Shown: positions 28,221-38,632, counted from the first letter of the stretch. The stretch: DNA of 64,000 nt from Burkholderia ambifaria (GCF_001443045.1 NZ_LKPJ01000008.1:75300-139299); one strand, 5' to 3'. Translations and numbers: made by a program. The notes: generated by a model not told the origin, from the sequence alone.

Positions 28221-29000
28221 ATGCTGTCACCCTGCCCCGTCGCCCCGGCGACCGAATGTCGCGACACCGCCGAAACCACGGCCGCTGCGGCCCGCCGTAT
28301 CGGCACCGCCGAGCTGCCGCGCAAGCGCCGCCCGCGGAATTGGCGCCCCGACCTGCCGCGCGAGCGGCTGCTGGAGCGCGGCCCGGACTCGCTGACCGAC
28401 GCCGAACTGATCGCGCTGCTGCTCGGCACCGGCGGCGGCGGCCGCGACGTGTTCGCCAGCGCCCGCGCGCTGCTCGCCCGGTTCGGCGGCTCGCTGCGCG
28501 ACATGCTCGACGCGGAGCCGCACGTGTTCGCGACACACCCCGGCATCGGCGCGGCGCGCTCCGCGCTGCTGATCGCCGTGACCGAGATCGTGCGACGCGC
28601 GCTGGCCGAAAAGGCACGCACGCGCACGCTGATCGATTCGCCGGGCGCCGTCGAGGACTATCTGCGGCTGCGAATCGGCACGCGTCCGTACGAGGTATTC
28701 GTCACGCTGTACCTGGATGCCCGTCACTGCCTCATCGACGTGGAAGAAAGCGCGCGCGGCTCGCTGACGCGCATGGCCGTCTATCCGCGCGAGATCGTGC
28801 GCCGCGCGCTCGCGCTGAATGCCGCCGCGCTGATCATCGCGCACAACCACCCGTCCGGTGCCGTACAGCCGAGTGCGGAAGACCGCCGCCTGACGCGCGC
28901 GCTGCACGACGCGCTCACGCTCGTCGACGCAAAGCTGCTCGATCACGTCGTCGTCGGCACAGCTGATACATTTTCGTTCGCACGCGCCGGTTGGTTGTAG
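28221..29000 (+). CDS. radC: RadC-family JAB/MPN protein
   Basis: A 259-residue protein with an N-terminal helix-hairpin-helix region and a C-terminal JAMM metalloprotease-like fold. The metal site is [14 protein letters not shown], with His208, His210 and Asp221. The first 35 residues are a low-complexity extension. The molecular role of RadC is unsettled despite the name. It stands upstream of rpmB-rpmG as in E. coli. Confidence 0.93.
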   Translation: MLSPCPVAPATECRDTAETTAAAARRIGTAELPRKRRPRNWRPDLPRERLLERGPDSLTDAELIALLLGTGGGGRDVFASARALLARFGGSLRDMLDAEPHVFATHPGIGAARSALLIAVTEIVRRALAEKARTRTLIDSPGAVEDYLRLRIGTRPYEVFVTLYLDARHCLIDVEESARGSLTRMAVYPREIVRRALALNAAALIIAHNHPSGAVQPSAEDRRLTRALHDALTLVDAKLLDHVVVGTADTFSFARAGWL

Positions 29001-29055
29001 ACTGTGGCCCGGCACCCCACCCCGGGGGCGCCGCAACGACGAAGCGAAATTGGGT

Positions 29056-29085
29056 TTGATTTTTCGGAACTTTTTCTGCTAGAAT
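29056..29085 (+). promoter_or_regulatory. Probable rpmB promoter
   Basis: TTGATT (29056-29061), an 18-base spacer and TAGAAT (29080-29085). Transcription would start near 29092, giving a leader of about 145 bases before rpmB. Confidence 0.6.
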
Positions 29086-29238
29086 CGTCGTCTGTCTTTT
29101 TTCCAACCAGTTCTAGCCATCGAAGGGCCTTGTCTGTAAAGGCTTCGGCGTTCTGAGTGCAGCCATGGATCACGTGGCGGTGCGATGGAACCTTCATCGG
29201 CGATCGAACCCCGAATTTAGCGTATTAGGAGTGCTCTC

Positions 29239-29472
29239 ATGGCACGCGTATGCCAAGTAACTGGGAAAGCGCCGATGAGCGGCAACAACGTTTCCCACGC
29301 AAACAACAAGACGAAGCGCCGCTTCCTGCCGAACCTGCAAAACCGCCGGTTCTGGGTGGAGAGCGAAAACCGCTGGGTGCGCCTGCGCGTTTCGAACGCC
29401 GGCCTGCGCCTGATCGACAAGAACGGCATCGATTCCGTGCTCGCTGACCTGCGCGCACGCGGCGAAGCCTAA
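29239..29472 (+). CDS. rpmB: 50S ribosomal protein L28
   Basis: A 77-residue L28 with the family start [21 protein letters not shown] and ending [19 protein letters not shown] lies upstream of the ATG. It is co-transcribed with rpmG after 17 bases. Confidence 0.98.
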
Positions 29473-29489
29473 GCCCAAGGAGCATAATC

Positions 29490-29657
29490 ATGGCAAAAGG
29501 CGCACGCGACAAGATCAAGCTCGAGTCGACCGCTGGTACGGGTCACTTCTACACGACCACGAAGAACAAGCGCAACATGCCGGAAAAGATGGCGATCAAG
29601 AAGTTCGATCCCGTCGTCCGCAAGCATGTGGAATACAAAGAAACCAAGATCAAGTAA
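29490..29657 (+). CDS. rpmG: 50S ribosomal protein L33
   Basis: A 55-residue L33, [19 protein letters not shown] and ending [14 protein letters not shown] lies upstream of the ATG. It is the zinc-free form (no CxxC pairs). Its short length means it can be missed by ORF length cutoffs. Confidence 0.98.
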   Translation: MAKGARDKIKLESTAGTGHFYTTTKNKRNMPEKMAIKKFDPVVRKHVEYKETKIK

Positions 29658-29690
29658 TCTCCGGTTTCTGCTAGCCTGACGGCGACCGAA

Positions 29691-29715
29691 AAGCCCCGCA
29701 CATGCGGGGCTTTTT
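29691..29715 (+). terminator. Terminator after rpmG
   Basis: AAGCCCCGC (29691-29699), loop ACAT and GCGGGGCTT (29704-29712), then T-run. Confidence 0.92.
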
Positions 29716-29817
29716 GTTTTGCGCGCACGCGCGAGCCCGACGCGGTATGCTCTCCCCTTTCCGCGGTCACGGCCGACGGAACGCACAAGATCTAAAGCGT
29801 AACGATGGAGATGCAGC

Positions 29818-31407
29818 ATGAAATTCGACGTGGCGATCGTCGGCAGCGGCCTGGCAGGGCTGTCGGTCGCACTCAACCTGGCCAGCACGCGACGTGTCGC
29901 GCTGATCGCGAAACGTTCGATGATGGAGGGGGCGAGCGATAACGCGCAAGGCGGCATCGCGGCCGTCCTCGACTCGGCGGACAGCATCGAGAACCACGTC
30001 GACGACACGCTGGTCGCCGGCGGCGGACTGTGCGACGAAGGCGCGACGCGCTACATCGTCGAGCACGGCCGCGAAGCGATCGAATGGCTGATCTCGCAGG
30101 GCGTGCCGTTCACGAAGGACGATGCGGCCGAACTCGGCTTCCACCTGACGCGCGAAGGCGGCCACAGTCACCGCCGGATCATCCACGCGGCCGACGCGAC
30201 CGGCCATGCGGTGCTCGCGACGCTGTCCGACCGCGCTCGCCAGCATCCGAACATCACGTTCTTCGAAAACCACCATGCGATCGACCTGATCACGTCGGAT
30301 CGGCTCGGCCTGCCCGGCCGCCGCTGTCACGGGCTGTATGCGCTCGACGTCGACAACGACCGCACGATCACGATCGAAGCGCCGCACACGGTGCTCGCAA
30401 CCGGCGGCGCCGGCAAGGTCTACCTGTACACGACGAACCCCGACACCGCGACCGGCGACGGCATCGCGATGGCGTGGCGCGCGGGCTGCCGCGTGTCGAA
30501 CATGGAATTCATCCAGTTCCACCCGACCTGCCTGTTCCATCCGTATGCGAAATCGTTCCTGATTTCGGAAGCCGTACGCGGCGAAGGCGGCCTGCTGAAG
30601 CTGCCGGACGGCACGCGCTTCATGCCCGCGCACGATCCACGCGCGGAACTCGCACCGCGCGACATCGTCGCGCGCGCGATCGACTTCGAGATCAAGAAGC
30701 GCGGGATCGACTGCGTGTATCTCGACATCAGCCATCAGCCGGAAGCGTTCCTGCGCGAACACTTCCCGACGATCCATGCGCGCTGCCTCGAATTCGGCAT
30801 CGACATCGCGAAGCAGCCGATTCCAGTCGTGCCGGCCGCGCACTACACGTGCGGCGGCGTCGTCACCGACCTCGCGGGGCGCACCGATCTCGCTGGCCTG
30901 TATGCGGTCGGCGAAACGTCGTACACGGGGCTGCACGGCGCGAACCGCCTCGCGAGCAACTCGCTGCTCGAATGCCTCGTGATCGGCCGCGCGGCCGCCG
31001 AGGCGATCGAAGCGGCCGGCTTCGACGCCGAAGCGCCGGCCACGCTGCCGGCGTGGGACGAAAGCCGCGTATCGGATGCGGACGAGGAAGTCGTCGTCGC
31101 GCACAACTGGGACGAACTGCGCCGGCTGATGTGGAACTACGTCGGCATCGTGCGTACCGACAAACGCCTCGAACGCGCGAAGCACCGGCTGTCGCTGCTG
31201 CGCGACGAGATCCACGAGTACTACGCGAATTTCCGCGTGACGCGCGACCTGCTCGAGCTGCGCAATCTCGTCGACGTCGCGACGCTGATCGTGAAGAGCG
31301 CATACTCGCGCCGCGAAAGCCGCGGACTGCACTACAGCCGCGACTGGCCGCACACGCTACCGAAGGCGCTGCCGAGCGTGCTCACGCCGCGCTTGCGCCG
31401 CCGCTGA
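29818..31407 (+). CDS. nadB: L-aspartate oxidase
   Basis: FAD enzyme oxidising aspartate to iminoaspartate, the first step of de novo NAD synthesis. The 529-residue protein begins with the dinucleotide fold [15 protein letters not shown] and has the [19 protein letters not shown] and [15 protein letters not shown] motifs of the succinate dehydrogenase/aspartate oxidase family. GGAGATGCAGC precedes the ATG. It converges on nadC and nadA, which complete the pathway. Confidence 0.96.
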   Translation: MKFDVAIVGSGLAGLSVALNLASTRRVALIAKRSMMEGASDNAQGGIAAVLDSADSIENHVDDTLVAGGGLCDEGATRYIVEHGREAIEWLISQGVPFTKDDAAELGFHLTREGGHSHRRIIHAADATGHAVLATLSDRARQHPNITFFENHHAIDLITSDRLGLPGRRCHGLYALDVDNDRTITIEAPHTVLATGGAGKVYLYTTNPDTATGDGIAMAWRAGCRVSNMEFIQFHPTCLFHPYAKSFLISEAVRGEGGLLKLPDGTRFMPAHDPRAELAPRDIVARAIDFEIKKRGIDCVYLDISHQPEAFLREHFPTIHARCLEFGIDIAKQPIPVVPAAHYTCGGVVTDLAGRTDLAGLYAVGETSYTGLHGANRLASNSLLECLVIGRAAAEAIEAAGFDAEAPATLPAWDESRVSDADEEVVVAHNWDELRRLMWNYVGIVRTDKRLERAKHRLSLLRDEIHEYYANFRVTRDLLELRNLVDVATLIVKSAYSRRESRGLHYSRDWPHTLPKALPSVLTPRLRRR

Positions 31408-31440
31408 CCGGTACACCCTCCCCGGCTGCCACACACAGAA

Positions 31441-31476
31441 AAAAAGCCGTTGGCGGTTGCGCGCCAACGGCTTTTT
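31441..31476. terminator. Bidirectional terminator between nadB and nadC
   Basis: A 15-bp perfect stem AAAAAGCCGTTGGCG (31441-31455) with its complement (31462-31476) and a GTTGCG loop. It has T-runs on both strands. Confidence 0.92.
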
Positions 31477-31498
31477 CGTCAGACGGTATGACACGCGG

Positions 31499-32380
31499 TC
31501 AGTCGATGATCCGCATCGAATAGTCGGTCGCGCGCACGTCCTTCGTCAGCGCGCCGATCGAGATGCGGTCGACGCCCGTCTCCGCGAACGTGCGCACCGT
31601 ATCGAAATTGACGCCGCCCGACACCTCGAGCACGGCCTTGCCGGCCGCGACGCGCACCGCTTCGCGCATCATGTCGAGCGTGAAGTTGTCGAGCAGCACC
31701 GACTGCGCGCCATGCGCGAGCGCCGTGTCGAGCTGCGCGAGCGTCTCGACTTCGACCTGCACCGGCACGCCCGAATCCAGCGCGAACGCCGCATCGAGCG
31801 CTTCGCCGACGCCGCCGGCTGCCGCGATGTGGTTTTCCTTGATCAGGATGCCGTCGTACAGCGCGAGACGCTGGTTCTCGCCGCCACCGACCCGCACCGC
31901 GTACTTCTGCGCGAGCCGCAGGCCCGGCAGCGTCTTGCGCGTATCGAGAATCTTCGCGCGCGTGCCTTCGACGCGATCGACGTAACGGCGCGTCGCGCTC
32001 GCGACACCCGACAGCAATTGCAGGAAATTCAGCCCGTTGCGCTCTGCCGTCAACAGCGCGCGCGCCGGCCCTTCGAGTTCGCAGACCGTCGAATCCGACG
32101 TCATCCGGTCGCCTTCGCGATAGTGCCATTGCACGGTGATCGACGGATCGATCCGCGCGATGACGGCCTCGAACCACGGCACGCCACACAGCACCGCTTC
32201 CTCGCGCACAATGATGCGCGCACGGCGCCGCTCGCCGGCCGGCACGAGGCGCCCGGTCTGGTCGCCGGTGCCGACGTCTTCGGCGATCGCATCGGCGACG
32301 TTGCGCGCGATCGCTTCGTCGAATGCAACGCCGTATTGTGCGCGGACGGCCTCGAACAACGGGGAGACTGCGCCAGTCAT
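31499..32380 (-). CDS. nadC: Nicotinate-nucleotide pyrophosphorylase (carboxylating)
   Basis: Quinolinate phosphoribosyltransferase, giving nicotinate mononucleotide, CO2 and PPi. The 293-residue protein has the family motifs [29 protein letters not shown] and VEVETL, ending in [13 protein letters not shown]. The ATG overlaps the nadA stop by 4 bases (ATGA), giving translational coupling. Confidence 0.95.
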   Translation of the reverse strand: MTGAVSPLFEAVRAQYGVAFDEAIARNVADAIAEDVGTGDQTGRLVPAGERRRARIIVREEAVLCGVPWFEAVIARIDPSITVQWHYREGDRMTSDSTVCELEGPARALLTAERNGLNFLQLLSGVASATRRYVDRVEGTRAKILDTRKTLPGLRLAQKYAVRVGGGENQRLALYDGILIKENHIAAAGGVGEALDAAFALDSGVPVQVEVETLAQLDTALAHGAQSVLLDNFTLDMMREAVRVAAGKAVLEVSGGVNFDTVRTFAETGVDRISIGALTKDVRATDYSMRIID

Positions 32381-33513
32381 GCAGCCCCCACGTTCGCGAA
32401 CAGTTGCTGGTCGCGCTGCAGATCGCCGCTCGCCTGCACGCGCTTCTTGTGCGCCGCTGCGAAATCGAGCATCCGGTCGATCGGCAGACGCGCGCGCACG
32501 CCGATCGCGGGATCGACGAAGATCTCGTTGTGACCGCGTTCGAGCACGTCGGCGAGGTTCGCGAGGCCGTTCATCGCCATCCACGGGCAATGCGCGCAGC
32601 TCTTGCAGGTCGCGCTGTTGCCGGCCGTCGGCGCGGCGATGAAGGTCTTGCCGGGCGCCGCGAGCTGCATCTTGTGCAGGATGCCGAGATCGGTCGCGAC
32701 GATGAAGTGCGTCGCGTCGAACTTCACGGCTGCGTCGATCAGCTGCGTCGTCGAGCCGACGACGTCCGCCTGTGCGACGACGTTTTCCGGCGACTCGGGA
32801 TGCACGAGCACCTTTGCGTCCGGGTATTCCGCGCGCAGCAGGTCGAGCTCGATGCCCTTGAATTCGTCGTGGACGAGGCACGAACCCTGCCACAGCAGCA
32901 TGTCCGCACCGGTTTTCTTCTGGATGTAGCTGCCGAGATGGCGATCGGGTGCCCAGATGATCTTCTCGCCGCGCGCGTGCAGGTCGGCGACGATCTCGAG
33001 GCCGATCGACGACGTGACCATCCAGTCCGCGCGTGCCTTCACGGCGGCGCTGGTGTTCGCGTAGACGACGACGGTGCGGTCGGGATGCGCATCGCAGAAC
33101 GCGGAGAATTCGTCGACCGGGCAGCCGAGATCGAGCGAGCAGGTCGCATCGAGATCGGGCATCAGTACGCGTTTGCCGGGGCTCAGGATCTTCGCGGTTT
33201 CGCCCATGAAGCGCACGCCGGCGACGACGAGCGTCTGCGCGTCGTGGTCGCGGCCGAAGCGAGCCATTTCGAGCGAATCGGCGACGCAACCGCCGGTTTC
33301 GTCGGCCAGCTCCTGCAGTTCGGCATCCACGTAGTAGTGAGCGACGAGCACGGCCTTTTCACGGGCGAGCAGTGCCTTGATGCGCGCCTTCAGTGCGGCG
33401 CGTTCTTCGGCGGACGGTGCATCGGGCACTTTGGCCCACGCTTGCCCGACGCCACAGACGGTCCCTGCCGAGACCGGCCGGTCGTACTCGACGGATTTGA
33501 TCGTCGATTGCAT
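32377..33513 (-). CDS. nadA: Quinolinate synthase, 4Fe-4S
   Basis: Condenses iminoaspartate with dihydroxyacetone phosphate to quinolinate. The 378-residue protein has the cluster cysteines in the expected places: Cys125 ([12 protein letters not shown]), Cys212 (GSCLVHDEF) and the C-terminal CKSCAHC (303-309). Of two nearby ATGs, 33513 is chosen because AGGAGA lies 7 bases before it; the ATG at 33519 is only 1 base from AGGAGA. A strong inverted repeat ends just upstream of this ribosome binding site. Confidence 0.94.
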   Translation of the reverse strand: MQSTIKSVEYDRPVSAGTVCGVGQAWAKVPDAPSAEERAALKARIKALLAREKAVLVAHYYVDAELQELADETGGCVADSLEMARFGRDHDAQTLVVAGVRFMGETAKILSPGKRVLMPDLDATCSLDLGCPVDEFSAFCDAHPDRTVVVYANTSAAVKARADWMVTSSIGLEIVADLHARGEKIIWAPDRHLGSYIQKKTGADMLLWQGSCLVHDEFKGIELDLLRAEYPDAKVLVHPESPENVVAQADVVGSTTQLIDAAVKFDATHFIVATDLGILHKMQLAAPGKTFIAAPTAGNSATCKSCAHCPWMAMNGLANLADVLERGHNEIFVDPAIGVRARLPIDRMLDFAAAHKKRVQASGDLQRDQQLFANVGAA

Positions 33514-33526
33514 CTCCATATCTCCT

Positions 33527-33595
33527 GTCGACCAGAGTTAGCGCTTTAGCGCTTACTCTGGTCCCATGCTTCGCGGTCGACCAGAGTTGGCGCTT
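33527..33595. repeat. Inverted and direct repeats upstream of nadA
   Basis: GACCAGAGTTAGCGC (33530-33544) faces GCGCTTACTCTGGTC (33549-33563), 14 of 15 paired around a TTTA loop. The first arm in its larger form, GTCGACCAGAGTTAGCGCTT (33527-33546), recurs with one mismatch at 33576-33595. The inverted repeat begins 3 bases outside the nadA ribosome binding site. Possible operator, RNA control structure or REP-like element; the sequence does not decide. Confidence 0.7.
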
Positions 33596-33712
33596 CCGCA
33601 CCACCCCCAGCCCCATCCTCTACATTCGCCCCGGGGCGCCACGTCGACACGCCCCCAATCCTCACACGACTTCCGGCACCTCCGGCCGTCCTTCGAAAAC
33701 CGGCCGCCCAAA

Positions 33713-33739
33713 AGAAAAAACCCCGCCAACGCGGGGTTT
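33713..33739 (-). terminator. Terminator after the desaturase gene
   Basis: AAACCCCGC (33718-33726), loop CAAC and GCGGGGTTT (33731-33739). The minus strand reads into a T-rich run. Confidence 0.88.
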
Positions 33740-33770
33740 GTGACGTCCTGAGATTCTAATCGATTTCGAA

Positions 33771-34964
33771 TCAGGCGTAGCGACGCAGGCGCGTCGCAAA
33801 TTCCTGCAGCGACTTGATGCCGCTTTGTTCCGCGCGATGACACCAATCCTGCAATTGCGCGAGCAGCTGTTCGCGCGACGCGGTCGAGCGATCCCAGATC
33901 GCGGCCAGATCCTGGCGCAGCTGGAAGTACGTATGCAGCTTCTGGCTGTTCGCGAAGATCTCCGGCAGCAGCTTCTTCTGCGGCTCGTCGAGGCCGTCGG
34001 CATCCTTGTGGAACCACTTGCGCGCGCCGCGCATCAGCTGGTACTTCTCGCCGCCGATTTCCTTCAGGTGCGCGAGTTCCTGGCGGTACGCACGCTTCAC
34101 GGCCTTGCCGTAGCGCGCCATCACTTCGTAGCGGTTCGACAGCACGGCCTGCAGCGTTTCCTGGTCGAGCACCGTCTTCGGCTTGTTCAGGCGCGGCGTC
34201 GGCGCGACCTTCTTCACCTTCGCGAGGCCAAATGCCGACATGATGCGGATGTACATCCAGCCGATGTCGAACTCGTACCACTTGTTCGACAGCTTCGCCG
34301 ACGTCGCGAACGTGTGGTGGTTGTTGTGCAGCTCTTCGCCGCCGATCACGATGCCCCACGGGAACAGGTTCGTGCTCGCATCGGCCGAGTTGAAGTTGCG
34401 GTAGCCCCAGAAGTGGCCGAAGCCGTTCACGACACCGGCGGCCCAGAACGGAATCCAGACCATCTGCACGGCCCACACGGTCAGGCCGATCACGCCGAAC
34501 AGCGCGACGTCGATTACCATCATCATGCTGATGCCGAGAATCGGATACTTCGAGTAGAGATTGCGTTCAAGCCAGTCGTTCGGCGTGCCGTGACCAAACT
34601 TGCGCATCGTCTCTTCGTTCTTCGCTTCCGCGCGATACAGTTCCGCGCCTTCGAGGAACACCTTCCAGATGCCGCGCGTCTGCGGGCTGTGCGGATCTTC
34701 CTCGGTCTCGCACTTCGCATGATGCTTGCGGTGAATCGCGGCCCACTGACCCGTCAGCATGCCGGTCGTCATCCACAGCCACAGGCGGAAGAAGTGGCTC
34801 GCGATCGGATGCAGCTCCAGCGCGCGGTGCGCCTGGCAGCGGTGCAGATAGACCGTCACGCCGATGATCGTCACGTGCGTGACGGCCAGCGCGAACAGCG
34901 CGACCTGCCACCACGAAAAATGCAGGAGCCCGTGGGAAAGAAAATCGAGCAGGGAATTCAACAA
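33771..34964 (-). CDS. Membrane fatty-acid desaturase with C-terminal extension
   Basis: A 397-residue acyl-CoA/acyl-lipid delta-9-type desaturase. Three His boxes bind the di-iron site: HRCQAH (41-46), HRKHH (78-82) and HNNHH (213-217). Hydrophobic segments lie between them. The last ~130 residues (about 265-397) form a helical, basic domain with the pattern DWCHRAEQSGIKSLQEFA near the end, which resembles the tail of ISL3-type transposases. I recall the same extension in related proteobacterial desaturases, so it is not a local fusion. Expected to adjust membrane unsaturation. Confidence 0.9.
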   Translation of the reverse strand: MLNSLLDFLSHGLLHFSWWQVALFALAVTHVTIIGVTVYLHRCQAHRALELHPIASHFFRLWLWMTTGMLTGQWAAIHRKHHAKCETEEDPHSPQTRGIWKVFLEGAELYRAEAKNEETMRKFGHGTPNDWLERNLYSKYPILGISMMMVIDVALFGVIGLTVWAVQMVWIPFWAAGVVNGFGHFWGYRNFNSADASTNLFPWGIVIGGEELHNNHHTFATSAKLSNKWYEFDIGWMYIRIMSAFGLAKVKKVAPTPRLNKPKTVLDQETLQAVLSNRYEVMARYGKAVKRAYRQELAHLKEIGGEKYQLMRGARKWFHKDADGLDEPQKKLLPEIFANSQKLHTYFQLRQDLAAIWDRSTASREQLLAQLQDWCHRAEQSGIKSLQEFATRLRRYA

Positions 34965-35187
34965 GGCAGTTACCTGTGATGAGAGCGACGCCGGCTCGCG
35001 CAGGCGTCAGAAAAATGAAAGCATACCGCGTGTAGACCGGGATTTTACTTCAACCGTTCCAAGTCTTTGTAAAAAATGAATATTTTCTTGTCTTGACGCA
35101 ACGCGGACAGTCCATCGACGGACCCGGAAGGCTCCACGATCCGGTTCTGGCCGCCGAACTTGCCCGATTCGGGCTCGCGCGCCGTGC

Positions 35188-36570
35188 CTAAGCCGCCGAC
35201 GCCTGCCCGTCCACCGGGCCGCCGCCGGCCACGGGCACGCCCTCGGCCACCACGCCGGTCGTGGCAAAGCCCTCCGGCAGGCCGACCACGCGCACTTCGC
35301 GCTGCGGAAACGGGATCGAGATCCCGTGCTCGCCGAAGAGCCGCCAGATGTTGCGGTTCACGGCCGAACGCACGCCCGACGTGCCCTTCGCCGAATCCTC
35401 GATCCAGAAGCCGAGCTCCAGATCGATCCCGTCGGCGCCGAAGCCGACCAGGTACGGGGTCGGCGCCGGCTCCGCGAGCACGCGCGGCACGCCCTCCGCG
35501 GCTTCCGCGAGCACCGACAGCGCCTGCTCGACGTCGCTCGTATAGGCAACCTGCACGGCGACCTTCGCGTAACCGCGCGTCAGGTACGACGACTGGTTCT
35601 GCACGACGTCGGTAATCAGCTTCTCGTTCGGGATCAGCGTCTCGTTGCCGTCGAGGCCACGCACGACCGTATAGCGCGTGCGGATCTGCGTGACGACGCC
35701 CTGCAGCCCGCCGACGCTGATCGCATCGCCGAGCCGCAGCGAGCGATCGAGCAGGATGATGAAGCCCGACACGTAGTTGCTGGCGATCTTCTGCAACCCG
35801 AAGCCGAGGCCGACGCCCACCGCGCCGCCGAACACCCCGAGCACCGTCACGTCGATGCCGACGAGCGACAGCCCGATCAGGATCGCCGCGAACACCAGCA
35901 GCGCGCGGCCGACCCGCGACAGCACGACCTTCAGGTTCGCGTCGAGCGTGCTCGCGCGCGCGAGGCGCTCCTCGAACACCGAGCCGAGCCACATCGCGAC
36001 CATCAGCGTCACGCACACCCACAGCGCGCCGGAGATCACCGACAGCAGCGTGAGATGCGCATTGGCAACGCGGAACTGCACGCTGTCGAGCCAGCCGAGC
36101 ACGTCGCGCTGGATGCCGAGCACGGTCAGCACCATCGCGGCCCACACGACGGTCGACACGATCTTCTCGACGATCGACAGCCACGCATGCGAGTGTCCGT
36201 CGCGCGCGAACACACGCCGCGCAAAGAAGAACAGCACGTAGATCAGCCCGATGCCGAACAGCGGCACGAGCGCGAGCGACAGCAGCGACGTCGACATGAA
36301 CGGGTCGAACGCGAGCTGCGCGACGCCGACGAAAATGCCGCCGAACAACGGGAACAGCGCGCGCTTCAGGCTTTGCGCACCCGCACCGGGCACGCGCCCG
36401 GCCGCCCTGCGGCGCGCATCGATCCGGCCGTGCACGAAGCGCGCCGCCACCCATGCGAAACACAGCGCGCCGACGAGGATCGCCGCCTGCCAGATCATCA
36501 CCGGCTGGTGGAAATCGCGAATCACCGAGGCCAGCCGGTGCGACAGCAGGCGGCTTTGCAGACTCTCCAT
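35188..36570 (-). CDS. MscS-family mechanosensitive channel
   Basis: A 460-residue membrane protein with several N-terminal helices and the MscS pore helix plus beta domain. The Gly/Ala-rich pore segment reads VLGVFGGAVGVGLGFGLQKIASNYVSGF, followed by LDRSLRLGDAISVGG. It belongs to the larger MscS-like group with extra N-terminal helices. It should open under hypo-osmotic stress. It starts 18 bases after rsmB, so it is probably in the purN-rsmB-mscS transcript. Confidence 0.9.
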   Translation of the reverse strand: MESLQSRLLSHRLASVIRDFHQPVMIWQAAILVGALCFAWVAARFVHGRIDARRRAAGRVPGAGAQSLKRALFPLFGGIFVGVAQLAFDPFMSTSLLSLALVPLFGIGLIYVLFFFARRVFARDGHSHAWLSIVEKIVSTVVWAAMVLTVLGIQRDVLGWLDSVQFRVANAHLTLLSVISGALWVCVTLMVAMWLGSVFEERLARASTLDANLKVVLSRVGRALLVFAAILIGLSLVGIDVTVLGVFGGAVGVGLGFGLQKIASNYVSGFIILLDRSLRLGDAISVGGLQGVVTQIRTRYTVVRGLDGNETLIPNEKLITDVVQNQSSYLTRGYAKVAVQVAYTSDVEQALSVLAEAAEGVPRVLAEPAPTPYLVGFGADGIDLELGFWIEDSAKGTSGVRSAVNRNIWRLFGEHGISIPFPQREVRVVGLPEGFATTGVVAEGVPVAGGGPVDGQASAA

Positions 36571-36588
36571 CGTCCGTCCGGGTCGCTG

Positions 36589-37851
36589 TTACTGCGCGCG
36601 CCGTTCCAGCACCGCGGCGAAGAAGCCGTCGGTCGCATGGCGGTGCGGCCAGAGCGACAGGTAGTCACCGGTCTCGATTTCGATGCGCTGGTCGGCCAGC
36701 ACCTTCTGCGCGGGCACCAGCACGAAGTCCGGATGGTCGGCCAGGAACTGCTCGACGATCGCCTCGTTCTCCGCGTCGAGCACGCTGCAGGTCGCGTACA
36801 CGAGCCGGCCGCCCTTCTTCACGAGACGCGCGGCGCTCGCGAGGATCGACGCCTGCTTCGGCGTGAGTTCCTCGATCGACGTGCGCGTCTGGCGCCACTT
36901 GAGGTCGGGGTTGCGGCGCAGCGTGCCGAGGCCGCTGCACGGGGCGTCGACCAGCACGCGATCGATCTTGCCGGCAAGCCGCTTGATCTTCGCATCGTGC
37001 TCGCTGTCGATCAGCACCGGGTTCACGTTCGACAGCCCGCTGCGCGCAAGGCGCGGCTTCAGCTTCGTGAGTCGCTTCTCCGATACGTCGAACGCATACA
37101 GGCGCCCGGTCGAGCGCATCATCGCGCCGAGCGCGAGCGTCTTGCCGCCTGCGCCCGCGCAGAAATCGACGACCATCTCGCCGCGGCGCGGCGCGACCAG
37201 CGAGCACAGCAGCTGGCTGCCCTCGTCCTGCACTTCGATCTGACCCTCCTCGAACAGCTTCAGGCGCGTGAGCGCCGGCTTGCCGACGACGCGCACGCCT
37301 TGCGGCGCGAACGGCGTCTCGCCCGCATCGATCCCGTTCGCGCGCAGCGCGTCGATCACCTGGTCGCGCGTCGCCTTCTGCGCGTTGGCGCGCAGGTCAA
37401 GCGGCGCCGGGTAGTTCAGCGCGGCGGCGAGCTGCGCGAGTTCCTCGGCGTCGAAGCGGGCCGACAGCGCCTGGTAGATCCAGTCCGGCAGGTTGGTGCG
37501 CACGCGCACCGGCAGGCTCGCCGGATCGATCTTCGACACGTGCTCGAGCCACGCGGCCTCGGTGTCGGATACGAACGGCTTCAGCGCATTGCGGCCGAGC
37601 GTCTGCATCAGGCCGAGCAGCGTCAGGCGCCGCGCGGGGCTGCCCGTGCCGCTCTCGGCGAGGTGCGAAAACTCCATCTTCCGGCGCAGCACCGCGAACA
37701 CCGCCTCGGCGATCACGCCGCGCTCGGCGTGGCCGAGCTTCGGGTGCGCGCGGAAGAACCGGCTCGTCGTCGCGTCCGCGGGGCCGGTGAACTTCAGCAC
37801 CTCGGCCAGCAGGGTCTCGGTCTGGCCAATCAGGAATCCGTGCAGCTTCAT
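36589..37851 (-). CDS. rsmB: 16S rRNA m5C967 methyltransferase
   Basis: A 420-residue RsmB/Sun protein with an N-terminal NusB-like domain (about 1-130) and a SAM methyltransferase domain. The SAM motif DFCAGAGGKT is at 229-238; the two catalytic cysteines are Cys305 (DAPCSGLG) and Cys355 (YATCSVLD). The start at 37851 overlaps the purN stop by 4 bases. The longer frame to 37962 is rejected. Confidence 0.93.
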   Translation of the reverse strand: MKLHGFLIGQTETLLAEVLKFTGPADATTSRFFRAHPKLGHAERGVIAEAVFAVLRRKMEFSHLAESGTGSPARRLTLLGLMQTLGRNALKPFVSDTEAAWLEHVSKIDPASLPVRVRTNLPDWIYQALSARFDAEELAQLAAALNYPAPLDLRANAQKATRDQVIDALRANGIDAGETPFAPQGVRVVGKPALTRLKLFEEGQIEVQDEGSQLLCSLVAPRRGEMVVDFCAGAGGKTLALGAMMRSTGRLYAFDVSEKRLTKLKPRLARSGLSNVNPVLIDSEHDAKIKRLAGKIDRVLVDAPCSGLGTLRRNPDLKWRQTRTSIEELTPKQASILASAARLVKKGGRLVYATCSVLDAENEAIVEQFLADHPDFVLVPAQKVLADQRIEIETGDYLSLWPHRHATDGFFAAVLERRAQ

Positions 37852-38510
37852 ACGCCCTCGCTCTTTTCGGTATGCGGTTGATCCGCGAAAATCCAGCGCG
37901 CCTCTTCCGGCGCCACCACTGCCCGGCCGTTCTCGAGGCGCAGGCGCCCCTCGACGAACCAACGCACCGCACGCGGATACAGCACGTGCTCGACCGTCAG
38001 CACGCGCTGCGCGAGCGCCGCCGCGTCGTCGCCCGCACGCACGGGCACGGCGCCCTGCGCGACGATCGCGCCGCTGTCGAGTTCGGGAATCACGAAATGC
38101 ACGCTCGCGCCATGCAGCGCGACGCCGGCATCCAGCGCCTGCTGGTGCGTGTGGATGCCCTTGAAGCTCGGCAGCAGCGACGGGTGGATGTTCAGCAGCC
38201 GGCCCTCATATCGTCTGACGAAATCGGGCGTGAGGATGCGCATGAAGCCGGCGAGCACGACGAGATCGGGCGCGAAGCGGTCGATCTCGGCGGCGAGCGC
38301 CGCATCGAAGCTGTCGCGGCCGTCGAACGACCGATGGTCGACCACCGCGGTCGCCACCCCGTGCGACGCGGCAAAAGCCAGGCCGGCCGCGTCGGGCCGG
38401 TTGGCGATCACGGCGGCGACCTCGGCCGGCCAGCGTTCCTGCGCGCACGCGCGGACGATGGCCTCCATGTTGCTGCCGCGACCGGAAATCAGGATCACGA
38501 GTTTTTTCAT
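37848..38510 (-). CDS. purN: Phosphoribosylglycinamide formyltransferase
   Basis: GAR transformylase using 10-formyl-THF in purine synthesis. The 220-residue protein has ISGRGSNMEAI (residues 8-18) and the catalytic triad Asn107, His109 (NIHPSLLPSFKG) and Asp145 (ELDSGAIV), equivalent to E. coli Asn106/His108/Asp144. It overlaps rsmB as ATGA. Divergent from ribF. Confidence 0.95.
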   Translation of the reverse strand: MKKLVILISGRGSNMEAIVRACAQERWPAEVAAVIANRPDAAGLAFAASHGVATAVVDHRSFDGRDSFDAALAAEIDRFAPDLVVLAGFMRILTPDFVRRYEGRLLNIHPSLLPSFKGIHTHQQALDAGVALHGASVHFVIPELDSGAIVAQGAVPVRAGDDAAALAQRVLTVEHVLYPRAVRWFVEGRLRLENGRAVVAPEEARWIFADQPHTEKSEGV

Positions 38511-38632
38511 CCGCGAATTTTACCATTCGCCCCCGCGTTTCCCCCCTTCTCGGCCGCCGGGCCGCCCGAACGTTTATAATCTTCTGCTTTGCGGCATCCC
38601 ACCGCCCATTCCCCGACGCTGCATCCGCTATC

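Noticed and set aside
32377..33289. Alternative long minus-strand frame over nadA and nadC (31499-33289)
   Set aside because: Its first part is a shifted shadow of nadA; the true nadC start is 32380, shown by the ATGA overlap and family N-terminus.
33530..33563. nadA upstream inverted repeat as an intrinsic terminator
   Set aside because: No T-run follows on either strand and it sits upstream of the gene start.
38511..38632. FMN riboswitch upstream of ribF
   Set aside because: The gap is only 122 bases and lacks the conserved FMN element blocks.
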